Source: Chitinophaga solisilvae
GTDB lineage: Bacteria > Bacteroidota > Bacteroidia > Chitinophagales > Chitinophagaceae
Reading direction: 5' to 3'
Assembly: GCF_009928525.1 (NCBI RefSeq)
Contig: NZ_JAABOK010000002.1
Location: 682,001 to 746,000, forward strand
Length of the DNA: 64,000 bases
The translations under genes and the position numbers were made by a program. Under the pieces are notes generated by a model. It made no database searches. It was not told where the DNA came from and was given only the letters and a program-made list of their open reading frames with translations. Positions 43,827-53,142 of this stretch are shown piece after piece (the first letter of the stretch is position 1; the number at the start of each line of letters is the position of its first letter).

Positions 43827-46115
43827 TTAATTTATTATAAACTCGTCTACAAAAAGCCAGGCCGGGCTACCCGCGCCGGGAGCGCCCGCCGGGATGGTGC
43901 CGTAGTTTTTCATCTGAAGCCTGATAAAGCGGCCCCGCACATTGTTAACACTTCCGCGTATTTTATTGACGCCTTTACCGGTGAAGGAAGTTTGTTTATA
44001 TACTTCCCTGTAGGATTTGCCGTCATCTGATACGGAGAAGGTAACCTGTTTAGGCGGATAGATCCAGTTATCGGTAGCATTTATGGTATTGGCGCCCAGG
44101 AGATGGATATCCTGGATGCTGTCCAGCTCCACGGTGGCTTCCACATCTTTACCGTTGTAGCCGAACCACTGGCCGTCATTATAGGAGGCATTGCCTTCGA
44201 TACCGTTCACCAGCGCGGCGGTGTTACCGGGATTGTAGGATTTACCCGGTTCTCCGGCCATGGTTACCTTTTTGCCCAGGCCTTTGTGGTAGATGAAATA
44301 CTGGAAATATTCGTTGCCGTAACGTCTGTCATTGAGAAAGAGCTGCGCGCGGATAGTACCGGTTTTTGCTACCGGGATAGGGCCGGCGTATACGGCGGAA
44401 GAGGGGGTAGGCGCGGAGCTGTCCAGGGTATAGGTAATAACGCCTGCATTCAGTTTCGCATCCAGCGCTACTTCCAGGCCGCCTTTTTTATTTTCCTGCA
44501 GGGCGCCGGTTACTTCAAATACATGTTTTGCATAATTTACCCCTTTCAGGATCAGCATGGGAAGGTTGTTACGGAGCCTGTCCACAAAGTTGTTATAGTT
44601 CCTTTTTTCAGCAGGCGACCATAACACTTCAGACAGCGCGATGGCGCGCGGATAGGCCATATATTCGAGGTAGCTGGAATTAGGAATGTATTCTGTCCAG
44701 AGATTGGCCTGCGCTCCTTTGATATAGCGGGCTTCCTCCTTATTCAGTTCCGCAGGCACCGGTTCAAAGGAATATACCTTGCTGACAGGCAGGAAACCAC
44801 CGATAGCCAGCGGTTCACCAGGACTTAAAGACTGGTAGTGATCAAAATAGCAGAAGTCGCCGGGCGTCATGATAACATCATGTTTTTGTTTAGCTGCCGC
44901 AATGCCGCCTTCCATGCCTCTCCAGCTCATGACGGTAGCATCTGCGGCGAGGCCGCCTTCCAGAATTTCATCCCATCCGATGATACGCTTGCCTCTGCTG
45001 TTGAGGTATTTCTCCATACGTTGTATGAAATAGCTCTGCAGTGCGTGTTCGTCTTTCAGTCCTTCCTGTTTCATGCGGGCCTGGCATTTGGGACACTTCT
45101 CCCAGCGTACCTTGGGGCATTCGTCTCCGCCGATATGTATATATTTACCGGGGAACAGTGCTGTTACTTCATCCAGTACATTTTCCAGGAACGTGTATAC
45201 GCTGTCGTTACCTGCGCAGAAAACGTCGTCATAAACGCCCCAGCGGGTGCCTACTTCGTATGGGCCGCCGGTGCAACCCAGGTTAGGGTACGCTGCCAGC
45301 GCTGCGAGGGCATGGCCGGGCATTTCTATTTCAGGCACGATGGTGATGAAGCGGTCTGCCGCATACTTCACAATTTCTTTGATCATCGCCTGGGAATAGT
45401 AGCCGCCGTAAGGGGTGCCATCGTATTTATTATCGTTGTAGGCGCCGGCCATCGTCTCTTTGCGTTTGGAGGCGATCTCCTGCAGGCGCGGATATTTTTT
45501 GATTTCAATGCGCCATCCCTGGTCTTCGGTGAGGTGCCAGTGGAAGGTGTTCATCTTATACATGGCCATCAGGTCAATATATTTTTTGATGAAGTCCGCA
45601 TCAAAAATATGGCGGCCTACATCCAGGTGCATGCCACGGTAAGCAAATCGGGGCGCGTCGGTAATGTTTACGCCCGGCACGTACATTTCCCTGGCATGAG
45701 TGGTGAAGGGCAGCAGCTGCATCAGTGTCTGTACAGCATAGAAGGTGCCCCTGCCGCTGTTACCATTGATGGTGATCTTATCCTGCGCTACATCCAGCGT
45801 GTAGCCTTCAGCGTTAGTGGTGTCGCTGCCTGAGTGCAGAATGATGGCATTATGATCGCCGGTGGATTGAATATCCAGCTGGTAGTCTGTGAGCATCTTC
45901 AACCATTCGTTGAACAGCTCCGCTGTTTTCTTATCCGCTTCAGTAGCGGCAACAATGACAGTGCGTTTATTCAGCAGAAAGGAATCTGGTTTCTCTGTAA
46001 TATTCGCCGGCATAGGAACAATGCTCACTTTTCCCTTCGTTACCTTCGACTGCAGGCCTGAACAGCCCCAGAGTGCAACGGAAAGGAGCAAGCAGGATAA
46101 AACGCTAAGCTTCAT
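43827..46115 (-). CDS. GH20 beta-N-acetylhexosaminidase lipoprotein
   Basis: 762 residues. Lipobox with Cys18. GH20b-like domain to about 150, then the GH20 catalytic barrel: FRYRGMHLDVGRH-type start near 158, FHWHLTEDQGWR at 191-202, and the acid/base pair Asp331-Glu332 in HIGGDE. After about 560 there is a chitobiase-like and then an F5/8 type C-like domain ending in RFIRLQMKNYG. It removes terminal GlcNAc or GalNAc from glycans or chitin oligomers at the cell surface. The downstream nagB fusion uses the product. Confidence 0.95.
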   Translation of the reverse strand: MKLSVLSCLLLSVALWGCSGLQSKVTKGKVSIVPMPANITEKPDSFLLNKRTVIVAATEADKKTAELFNEWLKMLTDYQLDIQSTGDHNAIILHSGSDTTNAEGYTLDVAQDKITINGNSGRGTFYAVQTLMQLLPFTTHAREMYVPGVNITDAPRFAYRGMHLDVGRHIFDADFIKKYIDLMAMYKMNTFHWHLTEDQGWRIEIKKYPRLQEIASKRKETMAGAYNDNKYDGTPYGGYYSQAMIKEIVKYAADRFITIVPEIEMPGHALAALAAYPNLGCTGGPYEVGTRWGVYDDVFCAGNDSVYTFLENVLDEVTALFPGKYIHIGGDECPKVRWEKCPKCQARMKQEGLKDEHALQSYFIQRMEKYLNSRGKRIIGWDEILEGGLAADATVMSWRGMEGGIAAAKQKHDVIMTPGDFCYFDHYQSLSPGEPLAIGGFLPVSKVYSFEPVPAELNKEEARYIKGAQANLWTEYIPNSSYLEYMAYPRAIALSEVLWSPAEKRNYNNFVDRLRNNLPMLILKGVNYAKHVFEVTGALQENKKGGLEVALDAKLNAGVITYTLDSSAPTPSSAVYAGPIPVAKTGTIRAQLFLNDRRYGNEYFQYFIYHKGLGKKVTMAGEPGKSYNPGNTAALVNGIEGNASYNDGQWFGYNGKDVEATVELDSIQDIHLLGANTINATDNWIYPPKQVTFSVSDDGKSYREVYKQTSFTGKGVNKIRGSVNNVRGRFIRLQMKNYGTIPAGAPGAGSPAWLFVDEFIIN

Positions 46116-46138
46116 TTACTATTATTTTTGGTTTTATT

Positions 46139-46256
46139 GAGATTTGATTATTTGATTATTTGAGATTTGGTTATTTAAAATGCAGCGAATGTATACGTGT
46201 ATATCTCCGCTGCATTTTAAATAACCAAATCTCAAATAATCAAATAATCAAATAAC
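46139..46256. repeat. Palindromic element A9 (ATTTG family)
   Basis: Arms GATTTGATTATTTGATTATTTGAG, stem GATTTGGTTATTTAAAATGCAGCG, loop AATGTATACGTGTATATCTC. Almost perfect. Sits between the EEP stop and the GH20 start on the minus strand. Confidence 0.86.
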
Positions 46257-46258
46257 GA

Positions 46259-47029
46259 TTATTTATGCTCCAGTTCACTCAGCACCGGTCTGTGATCGGA
46301 GGCCACGGCTTCTTCTATGATGCGGGCACCGGTAACGTTCCAGCGTTGTTTAGGATGTACCATGATGTAATCCAGCTTTACCCGCGGGGAGTCTGCAGGG
46401 AAGGTAGGGCCCATCTGGGTGGTAGCATCGGTGAACAGTTGTTTGAGGGTGGTGATTTCCTTAGCGGTTGGTATGGCGTTGAAATCGCCGGCGAGGATGG
46501 CGGGCGTCTGCGTCATACGGAAATATTCCACCAGTGCGTTGGCCTGTGCGATGCGGTCGGCAGGTTTATCTTCTGCGTCCAGGTGGGCGGAAGCAAATTG
46601 CAGGAGGCTGTCGCCCGGCAGTTTCACGGTAATAATACCGGCAACGCGGGGTTCATTGCCTTTGGTAATGGTGGGCAATGAAAAGGTGATACCACCGGCA
46701 ATAGGGTAGCGGGAGAGTATGCCGGTACCATAGCCGCCGCCGCCATAGTCCATGGCTTTGGCAAAATAGGTATACATGCCGGTGATAGCTGCCAGCTCTT
46801 TTAACTGATCGGTTTTACCAGTGCGTTGCGTAACGCTGTCTACCTCCTGCAGTGCCACCAGATCCGGGTTGGTGGCGAGTATAACGTTGGCAATTCCCTG
46901 CAGGTCCAGTATTCCTTTCATATTTTCGCCATGGTGGATATTATACGTGAGCACTTTCACTTTCTGCGTTTGTGCGAAGAGGGAAAGGCCGGTACATGTC
47001 GCCAGGGCGAGGAGCAGCATTTTTTTCAT
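46259..47029 (-). CDS. Secreted endonuclease/exonuclease/phosphatase-family protein
   Basis: 256 residues. Signal peptide MKKMLLLALATCTGLSLFAQ. EEP motifs: VKVLTYNIHHGEN (Asn), ALQEVDS (metal-binding Glu), SAHLDAED, LAGDFNAIP (GDxN) and ASDHRPVLSE (SDH). These cover the complete active site. Relatives hydrolyse phosphodiesters of DNA, lipids or inositol phosphates; the substrate here is unknown. It starts 29 nt after the end of the phosphodiesterase gene and is probably in one transcript with it and cutC. Confidence 0.88.
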   Translation of the reverse strand: MKKMLLLALATCTGLSLFAQTQKVKVLTYNIHHGENMKGILDLQGIANVILATNPDLVALQEVDSVTQRTGKTDQLKELAAITGMYTYFAKAMDYGGGGYGTGILSRYPIAGGITFSLPTITKGNEPRVAGIITVKLPGDSLLQFASAHLDAEDKPADRIAQANALVEYFRMTQTPAILAGDFNAIPTAKEITTLKQLFTDATTQMGPTFPADSPRVKLDYIMVHPKQRWNVTGARIIEEAVASDHRPVLSELEHK

Positions 47030-47057
47030 AGCAGCTTTTTATTGATGATGCAAAATA

Positions 47058-47942
47058 TTATTTAAACGCTTCTTTTACAGGTCTTCCTGTCCACACCTGC
47101 GGTGTTTTCAGTCCGAAGATCCATGCAATGGTAGCGGCTGTATCGTACGTAACAACGCTGGATCTGATCTCTTTGTTTGCCTGAACGCCAGGGCCGCGGA
47201 TGATCCACGGAATCTGCATTTCCTCCATGGTTTTACCGCCATGTCCTTTTTTGATACCGCCATGATCTGCGGTGAGCAAGATGATGGTATTATCCCACAT
47301 ACCTGCATCTTTCACGGCCTGTAAAATTTTCCCCAGCAGCACATCATTCTTTTTCACCTGGTCAAAATACGGCTGGATATTATGACCGATATTATGTCCG
47401 ACGCCATCTGGTTCATCGAAGTGGATGAAGAGGAAGTCCGGTTTTTTTGATTTGATGTAGGCGATAGATTCCTCTGTAGCCAGGCTGTCATTATCATGTG
47501 TGGGCACCTGTTTGTTTACTGCTGCCTTCGGGAAGAGGTATCCAATACCTTGCCAGCTATAGATGACGCCAATTTCGGAAGATGGTTTCTGTTCACGCAG
47601 CAGGGTGTAGATGGACGGGAACATGCCGTAGCGGTCGAGTTCGCGGGAAGGCAGTTCCGGTGTTTTGCTGTCCCACTCCGTATAGCCGTGCACTTCAGGG
47701 CCTGCGCCCATGACCATAGAGGCCCAGTTAACGGCGCTGGAGGAGGGCAGCACGCTGCGTGCCTGCAGTGTCCAGGCACCATCCTGCATCATCTGTTTCA
47801 TGTTGGGGTTTTCCACTTTGGGGAAGCAATAGGCGCCGAAGCCATCCATTCCGATGAGGATTACATGTTTAACGCCTTTGACCTGCGCCTGCGTGGAAAG
47901 GCCACCCAGCAGGAGTCCTGCTGCAATAATCAGTTTTTTCAT
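47058..47942 (-). CDS. Secreted alkaline-phosphatase-superfamily phosphodiesterase
   Basis: 294 residues from the ATG at 47942; a GTG four codons upstream is less likely given the MKKLIIAAG signal peptide. Metal-binding blocks: LIGMDGFGAY, SSSAVNWASMVMG (nucleophile Ser/Thr), HFDEPDGVGH and LTADHGGIKKGHGG, typical of nucleotide pyrophosphatase/phosphodiesterases. The substrate may be a nucleotide or a sugar/lipid diester. It lies in the CutC-EEP unit, so a phosphodiester-linked glycan is conceivable but inferred. Confidence 0.88.
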   Translation of the reverse strand: MKKLIIAAGLLLGGLSTQAQVKGVKHVILIGMDGFGAYCFPKVENPNMKQMMQDGAWTLQARSVLPSSSAVNWASMVMGAGPEVHGYTEWDSKTPELPSRELDRYGMFPSIYTLLREQKPSSEIGVIYSWQGIGYLFPKAAVNKQVPTHDNDSLATEESIAYIKSKKPDFLFIHFDEPDGVGHNIGHNIQPYFDQVKKNDVLLGKILQAVKDAGMWDNTIILLTADHGGIKKGHGGKTMEEMQIPWIIRGPGVQANKEIRSSVVTYDTAATIAWIFGLKTPQVWTGRPVKEAFK

Positions 47943-48015
47943 TCCGTTGTTCACTTTTTAAGACGCAAGGGCGTCCACGGTTAGTATTGGTGGTTGTTGA
48001 TGAAGCTAAAATAAG

Positions 48016-48783
48016 CTACTGCCCGTTTTCTTCCAAGGCCTGGGCAGCTAATTCACGTATTCGTAATACTTCTGATTTTTGTGTCTGGGAGATGCCATAT
48101 TCGGGAACGCCGGGAATGCCGCCCATGCTCACGTTCGGATTGCGGTATACCATGTGGCTGTCTTCATAGGCTTTGGCGCTGGTGTGGAATTCGGTCACGC
48201 CGGTATCTTTGATGAGCGCTGCAATATTACTGGCGCGCACGCCGGAGCCAGCCATCAGGATGATGCGGTTGTCTGCGCGGATAACGAGGTCTTTCAGCAG
48301 TGAAGCGCCTTCTACGGCAGTATTACGGGCGCCGGAGGTAAGAATTCTTTCGCATCCGATGGCTATAATATCTTCCAGTGCTTCAAAAGGGTTATCAGTC
48401 ATATCGAAGGCACGGTGAAAAGTCACGCCCATAGGCCAGGCGAGGTCCACCAGTTCTTTACAGCGTTGTTTGTCTACGCGGCCGTCGGCAGTGAGGATAC
48501 CTATCACTACACCGTTGCAGCCCAGCTGTTTGCACAGTTCAATATCTTTTTTCATCACCTCAAATTCGAGGTCGGAATAGAGAAAATCGCCACCACGCGG
48601 CCTGATGATAGGGTAGAGTTCTATTTTTACTTTTTCGCGTGCCACTGCAATAGTAGCATAACTGGGTGTGGTACCGCCTTCCAGCAGGTTGTCGCAAAGC
48701 TCAATCCTGTCGGCTCCGCCTTCTTCGGCAGCAATGCAGGAAGCAACGGAACCAGCGCATATTTCGAGTTTGAAGTTACCCAT
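48016..48783 (-). CDS. cutC: CutC-family TIM-barrel protein
   Basis: 255 residues. LEICAGSVASCIAAEEGGADRIELCDNLLEGGTTPS, PIIRPRGGDFLYSD and LTSGARNTAVEGASLL are standard CutC. The family is named for copper homeostasis, but its enzyme activity is not established. Here it stands in an amino-sugar cluster next to glycosylasparaginase, away from the metal module at 5.3-7.9 kb. That points to a carbohydrate or amide-hydrolase related role rather than copper. Confidence 0.92.
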   Translation of the reverse strand: MGNFKLEICAGSVASCIAAEEGGADRIELCDNLLEGGTTPSYATIAVAREKVKIELYPIIRPRGGDFLYSDLEFEVMKKDIELCKQLGCNGVVIGILTADGRVDKQRCKELVDLAWPMGVTFHRAFDMTDNPFEALEDIIAIGCERILTSGARNTAVEGASLLKDLVIRADNRIILMAGSGVRASNIAALIKDTGVTEFHTSAKAYEDSHMVYRNPNVSMGGIPGVPEYGISQTQKSEVLRIRELAAQALEENGQ

Positions 48784-48794
48784 ATAATTAGTTT

Positions 48795-48996
48795 TTAATT
48801 ACGAATGAATAATTACGAATTACGAATGGCGAGTTATTTTTTTATTTAGTTATTTGAGATTTTGTGCCTGATCGTGATGCTCCCTGGGCTTACAGGTTCC
48901 AGAAAAAATAATGATCAGGTACAAAATCTCAAATAACTAAATAAAAAAATAACTCGCCATTCATCATTCGTAATTCGTAATTATTCATTCGTAATT
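48795..48996. repeat. Compound palindrome AB10 (A nested in B)
   Basis: Outer arms are TACGAAT-type repeats (AATTACGAATGAATAATTACG, mirrored at 48965-48996). Inside them lies GGCGAGTTATTT, then a complete ATTTG-type element (TTATTTAGTTATTTGAGATTTTGT ... ACAAAATCTCAAATAACTAA). About 200 bp. It separates cutC from the glycosylasparaginase gene. Confidence 0.85.
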
Positions 48997-49002
48997 CTTC
49001 AG

Positions 49003-50067
49003 TTAAAAGTGGTGTTTGCCATCTATCAGCACGTTTTTTACGTCGTTGCTGTATACGGCGTAATTAAAGCCTTTCTGGAGGCAGTATGCGCCGTACTGGC
49101 CTTTTTTGTTGAGGGCGAGGAAACCTACCTGGATTTCTTTTGCTTTGGAAGGGCTTCTTTTCACGATGCGGTCTACGGCTTCCTTGCAGGCTTTTTCCGG
49201 TGGGTATCCCTGGCGCATAAGTTCTACGACGAGGTGGCTGCCGACTATTTTAATCACTTCTTCACCAACGCCGGTGCTGGTGGCAGCGCCTACTTCGTTG
49301 TCAACGTAGAGGCCTGCGCCGATGATAGGAGAGTCGCCTACGCGGCCATGGAGTTTAAAGGCCATGCCGCTGGTAGTGCAGGCGCCGGAGAGATTGCCGG
49401 CAGCATCCATGGCTACCATGCCGATGGTATCGTGATTGTACACATTACCTGGCAGCATCAGCGGATTGAATGCGGTAGCGCCGTTGGCAGGAGCGTAGGA
49501 TTTATTTTCTATGTTGATAACCGGTTTGTATTCAGATGTTTTCAGCCACTCTTTCCAGGCTTTTTCGGCTTCCGGCGTGAGGAGGTTTTCTTTCTGAAAA
49601 CCATTGGCCAGCGCGAATTGCAGCGCACCGTCGCCAACGAGCATTACGTGCGGTGTTTTCTCCATGACCAGGCGGGCAACAGAGATGGCGTGCGTTACAT
49701 GTTCAAGGGAGGCTACTGATCCGCAGTTGCCGGCTTCATCCATGATACAGGCATCAAGGGTAACGCGGCCATCGCGGTCCGGGAAGCCGGAATAGCCGAC
49801 TGTGTGGTTGTTGGGATCTGCTTCCGGTACACGTACGCCGGCTTCCACTGCGTCGAGGGCGCGGCCGCCCTTCTTCAGGATTTCCCAGGCAGCCTCGTTG
49901 GCGGCGCGGCCAAAGTCCCAGGTGGAAATTACAATCGGTTTGCCTTTGACAATACCGCTTTTACTCTGTGAACGTGCAGCCGTTCCCGTTACACCGTCTA
50001 AAGAGAAAACAGCGGCGCCGAGGGCCGCTGTTTTCAGAAAATTTCTTCTATTTTTCATACGATTCAT
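49003..50067 (-). CDS. Glycosylasparaginase (N4-(beta-GlcNAc)-L-asparaginase)
   Basis: 354 residues. A Tat-type signal (RRNFLKTAALGAAVF) sends it to the periplasm. The Ntn-hydrolase autocleavage site is HDTIG, with cleavage before Thr214. STWDFGRAANEAAW, VDNEVGAATSTGVGEEVIK and SGFPDRDGRVTLDA are close to the Flavobacterium-type enzyme. It cuts the GlcNAc-Asn link left after N-glycoprotein breakdown. It lies 22 nt downstream of the ROK kinase gene and upstream of cutC across AB10. Confidence 0.93.
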   Translation of the reverse strand: MNRMKNRRNFLKTAALGAAVFSLDGVTGTAARSQSKSGIVKGKPIVISTWDFGRAANEAAWEILKKGGRALDAVEAGVRVPEADPNNHTVGYSGFPDRDGRVTLDACIMDEAGNCGSVASLEHVTHAISVARLVMEKTPHVMLVGDGALQFALANGFQKENLLTPEAEKAWKEWLKTSEYKPVINIENKSYAPANGATAFNPLMLPGNVYNHDTIGMVAMDAAGNLSGACTTSGMAFKLHGRVGDSPIIGAGLYVDNEVGAATSTGVGEEVIKIVGSHLVVELMRQGYPPEKACKEAVDRIVKRSPSKAKEIQVGFLALNKKGQYGAYCLQKGFNYAVYSNDVKNVLIDGKHHF

Positions 50068-50089
50068 TAACTTTAACCGTTGACATATT

Positions 50090-51055
50090 TCAGTCTTTCA
50101 TCTCCCACGCCAGTGCACTGGCGCCCAGAATCGCAGCATCGCTTTCCTTCAGTTCTGAGAACAGCAATTTAACTTTATTCCGGAAGATAGGCAGCAGATT
50201 TTTTTCCATATGCTCGCGTACCGGTTTCATGATTACATCCCCCGCCTGGGTGAGGCCTCCGAAAAGTACGATGGCTTCCGGACTGGAGAACATCACGAAG
50301 TTAGCCAGTGCTGCGCCGAGGATCTGGCCGGTATATTCATATACTTCCATCGCCAGCGGATCGCCTTTCATGGCTGCTTCATAAATCAGCTTGGAATTGA
50401 TTTCCTCCTTGCTGTGCTCCCGCATGAGGGAAGGCACTTCAGGGCGGGTAGACAGAAATTCTATCGCGGTATTAGTTACGCCGGTAGCGGAAGCATAGGC
50501 TTCCAGAGAGCCATGGGCGCCGGTTCCGGGATGCAGTCTGCCACCGGGGATCACAATGATATGACCCAGCTCGCCGGCAAAACCATCATGACCGTAAATC
50601 AGCTGGCCGTTGGCAACAATACCGCTGCCTACACCGGTTCCCAGTGTAATCACGATAAAGTCTTTCATGCCCCTGGCTGCGCCATAGATCAGTTCGCCCA
50701 ACGCCGCTGCATTGGCATCATTCGTTAATACAGTCGGCAAACTGAATTTTTTCTCCAGCAGGCTGGCTAAAGGTACAACCCCTTTCCAGCGCAGATTTGG
50801 CGCATATTCGATATTACCGTTGTAAAAATTCCCGTTGGGTGCGCCAACGCCTATTCCTTTTATATTTTCGGATCCTCCCACCTGCTCAATCAATACAGAC
50901 ATATGCTGGTGAAGTTCGTCCAGAAAGCAGTTTACATCTTCATGTTTATTCGTTAACATACGACCATCACACAAAATATTTCCTCTGCGATCTACGATTC
51001 CGAATTTGGTATTAGTCCCCCCAATATCAATGCCCACCGCTAATTGCTGACTCAT
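50090..51055 (-). CDS. ROK-family sugar kinase, probable GlcNAc kinase
   Basis: 321 residues. ATP-binding [13 protein letters not shown], catalytic Asp113 in [33 protein letters not shown]. The zinc signature (family CxCGxxGCxE) reads [10 protein letters not shown] at 176-185, with all three Cys gone. Its position between a FucP-type permease (29-bp overlap upstream) and glycosylasparaginase suggests GlcNAc as substrate. Confidence 0.88.
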   Translation of the reverse strand: MSQQLAVGIDIGGTNTKFGIVDRRGNILCDGRMLTNKHEDVNCFLDELHQHMSVLIEQVGGSENIKGIGVGAPNGNFYNGNIEYAPNLRWKGVVPLASLLEKKFSLPTVLTNDANAAALGELIYGAARGMKDFIVITLGTGVGSGIVANGQLIYGHDGFAGELGHIIVIPGGRLHPGTGAHGSLEAYASATGVTNTAIEFLSTRPEVPSLMREHSKEEINSKLIYEAAMKGDPLAMEVYEYTGQILGAALANFVMFSSPEAIVLFGGLTQAGDVIMKPVREHMEKNLLPIFRNKVKLLFSELKESDAAILGASALAWEMKD

Positions 51056-52943
51056 AATCGATTCCTTGAGATTTTAATATGTTTTTAACTCTAAAAGCAA
51101 AAAATGCCAGATATGCAAAGCACAACGCCGGGATAATATAGGAGGCGTGGATACCAATGCTGGGGATATCTGCCAGACCACCCTGTACAGGAGGTACCAG
51201 GGATCCTCCGAGGATCATCATTACCAGGAAGGCAGAACCCTGACCGGTATATTTACCCAGACCGGCGATAGATAATGCGAAGATGCTTGGCCACATAACA
51301 GAGCAGAACAAGCCGCCGCTGATGAAGGCAAATGTTGCCAGCGCACCGGAAGTAAATAATCCGATCAATACAGTACCTACACCCAGCAAACCAAATACCA
51401 TCAGGGTTTTGGCAGGTTTGTCCTGGCCCGCGAAGAAACCGATGATCTGAATGGCGATGCAGATAGTGTAAGGATATAATTCAGTAACGTTGTTGCCTTT
51501 GATAACATTGGCGCCGAGGATAACGCCGTATGCGATAAACGGAACCACCACGCACAGTATTTTCCGCATGGTTTTCGACACATTGAATACGCTGATGGCG
51601 CCTGTCCAGCGGCCAATCATCATACTGCCCCAGAACAGGGATACATACGGATCCAGTTCAGATTCCGCCAGTCCCCTGGGTGTCAGAAATCCCGGTGTTT
51701 TCAGCAGTGCGCCGAGGTTGCTGGCGATGGTTACTTCCACACCCACATAGATGAAAATGGCCAGCATGCCAAGTGTGAGCTGCGGGTATTTCATGGCGCC
51801 CCATCCGTCAGGATTGCCGGCAGAAGCAACTTTGGTGAAGAAGAGAATACCGATGATTCCAATAATGCCGGCGATGAAGAAAGGCAGTTCTATCTTCAGG
51901 ATCAGTCCGAGCAGTATCAGTATAAACATGAGCGAGATGCCCAGGATGGATTTTGTAGCTTTGGGAGATGTTTCAAATGCTTCGCTGTCCTGGCTTTCAG
52001 GCATTTTTACAAAAGCGAAGATGGCCGCTGCGATGAGGAACAGTACAATCAGCAGGATGTATAAAGTGTTGATTTTGCTGATGTCTGTACTTACATCGCC
52101 GCCTTTGATATTACCGAACAGCAGCATGCTCACGATAATGGGACCGATAGTAGTACCGAAGGAGTTGATACCGCCGGCCAGATTGAGACGGTGCGTGCCT
52201 TTGGCAGGGTCACCGAGGAGAATGGCGAACGGATTGGCGGCAGTCTGCTGCAGGGAGAAGCCCAGTGCAACAATGAATAACGCCATCAGTATCAGGGCGA
52301 AATAGCCGAAGGTCACCGTTTGTTTGAAGTCTGTGTCCAGTACGTTCAGGATCTTTTCAGCGCTGGCTTTGGTAAAGGCGCCGGCATACTGGTGATGCTC
52401 TTCATCTTTGGTAAAGCCCTGCGGTATTTCTGCCAGCAGCTGCGGATGTGTGATATATTTCTGCGCAGCCTCGTTGTCAGAGATCAGCAGCACATAAGCA
52501 TCTTTTTCTTTTTCACGGCGTATTTTCACCTGTCTGTCGGAAGTCTGCAGCTGCTGTTCTACCTGGAAACTACTGATGTCGCTCAGGGTTTCCTTTACGG
52601 GAACAATTTTTTCCTTGTTTACGCAAGGTATCATGATAGCAGATCCCAGTACGGAAATTAATAAACCGTAAATAATACCCTTCTTATATCCTATCTTATT
52701 GAGGATATCTACTTTTCTTGCAGCAGAAGCCAGATACAGAATCAGGGAACCTATGAAATAGGCGCTGTAGAAGGAGAAGTCAATCAGCTGAGATTCAAGT
52801 TGGGTAAGGTTAAAATGCGATTTACAGAACGGGATAAATATACTGTTTGATGCAGCCAGAAACCCCCAGAAAAAGAACACCAGAATAAGCACAAAGAACG
52901 AGGGATGTGTACTTTGAGCGCCTTGCTTTGTTTGCTGAGCCAT
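51027..52943 (-). CDS. FucP-type MFS sugar permease with large loop insertion
   Basis: 638 residues versus about 430 for plain FucP/NagP permeases. Twelve or so membrane segments are present ([43 protein letters not shown] [10 protein letters not shown]). Between segments 3 and 4 there is an insert of about 100 hydrophilic, Gln/Lys-rich residues (107-208) with no transmembrane pattern. Likely a proton-coupled GlcNAc or related sugar importer. Its 3' end overlaps the ROK kinase gene by 29 bp. Confidence 0.88.
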   Translation of the reverse strand: MAQQTKQGAQSTHPSFFVLILVFFFWGFLAASNSIFIPFCKSHFNLTQLESQLIDFSFYSAYFIGSLILYLASAARKVDILNKIGYKKGIIYGLLISVLGSAIMIPCVNKEKIVPVKETLSDISSFQVEQQLQTSDRQVKIRREKEKDAYVLLISDNEAAQKYITHPQLLAEIPQGFTKDEEHHQYAGAFTKASAEKILNVLDTDFKQTVTFGYFALILMALFIVALGFSLQQTAANPFAILLGDPAKGTHRLNLAGGINSFGTTIGPIIVSMLLFGNIKGGDVSTDISKINTLYILLIVLFLIAAAIFAFVKMPESQDSEAFETSPKATKSILGISLMFILILLGLILKIELPFFIAGIIGIIGILFFTKVASAGNPDGWGAMKYPQLTLGMLAIFIYVGVEVTIASNLGALLKTPGFLTPRGLAESELDPYVSLFWGSMMIGRWTGAISVFNVSKTMRKILCVVVPFIAYGVILGANVIKGNNVTELYPYTICIAIQIIGFFAGQDKPAKTLMVFGLLGVGTVLIGLFTSGALATFAFISGGLFCSVMWPSIFALSIAGLGKYTGQGSAFLVMMILGGSLVPPVQGGLADIPSIGIHASYIIPALCFAYLAFFAFRVKNILKSQGIDYESAISGGH

Positions 52944-53044
52944 AAACGTGTTAAGTTACAATGAAATTTTGCCGGATAAATGTATAATTATTTTTTTAGG
53001 ATTTTCTAAAAAAGACAATAAAGTGTTGCATTTTTTTTAGTTAG

Positions 53045-53056
53045 TAAAACGTTTTA
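53045..53056. promoter_or_regulatory. TAAAACGTTTTA palindrome between divergent permease genes
   Basis: Perfect 12-bp palindrome in the 52944-53142 gap. A related TAAACGTG lies right at the other permease's start (52943-52950) and AAACGTTT upstream of nagB. Probably a LacI-like or other repressor operator; no regulator gene is in the window. Confidence 0.45.
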
Positions 53057-53142
53057 GCTTATATGATTGTGAAATATTACAGAAAATATAACAGCAATTC
53101 ATTATGTTCGCATTTATCTAAAATCAATTTATTCATCAGCTT

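Noticed and set aside
44838..45833. 331-codon frame opposite the GH20 gene
   Set aside because: Shadow of a clear GH20 catalytic domain.
48016..48783. CutC as a functional part of the metal module at 5.3-7.9 kb
   Set aside because: It lies 40 kb away in a sugar cluster; only the family name links them.
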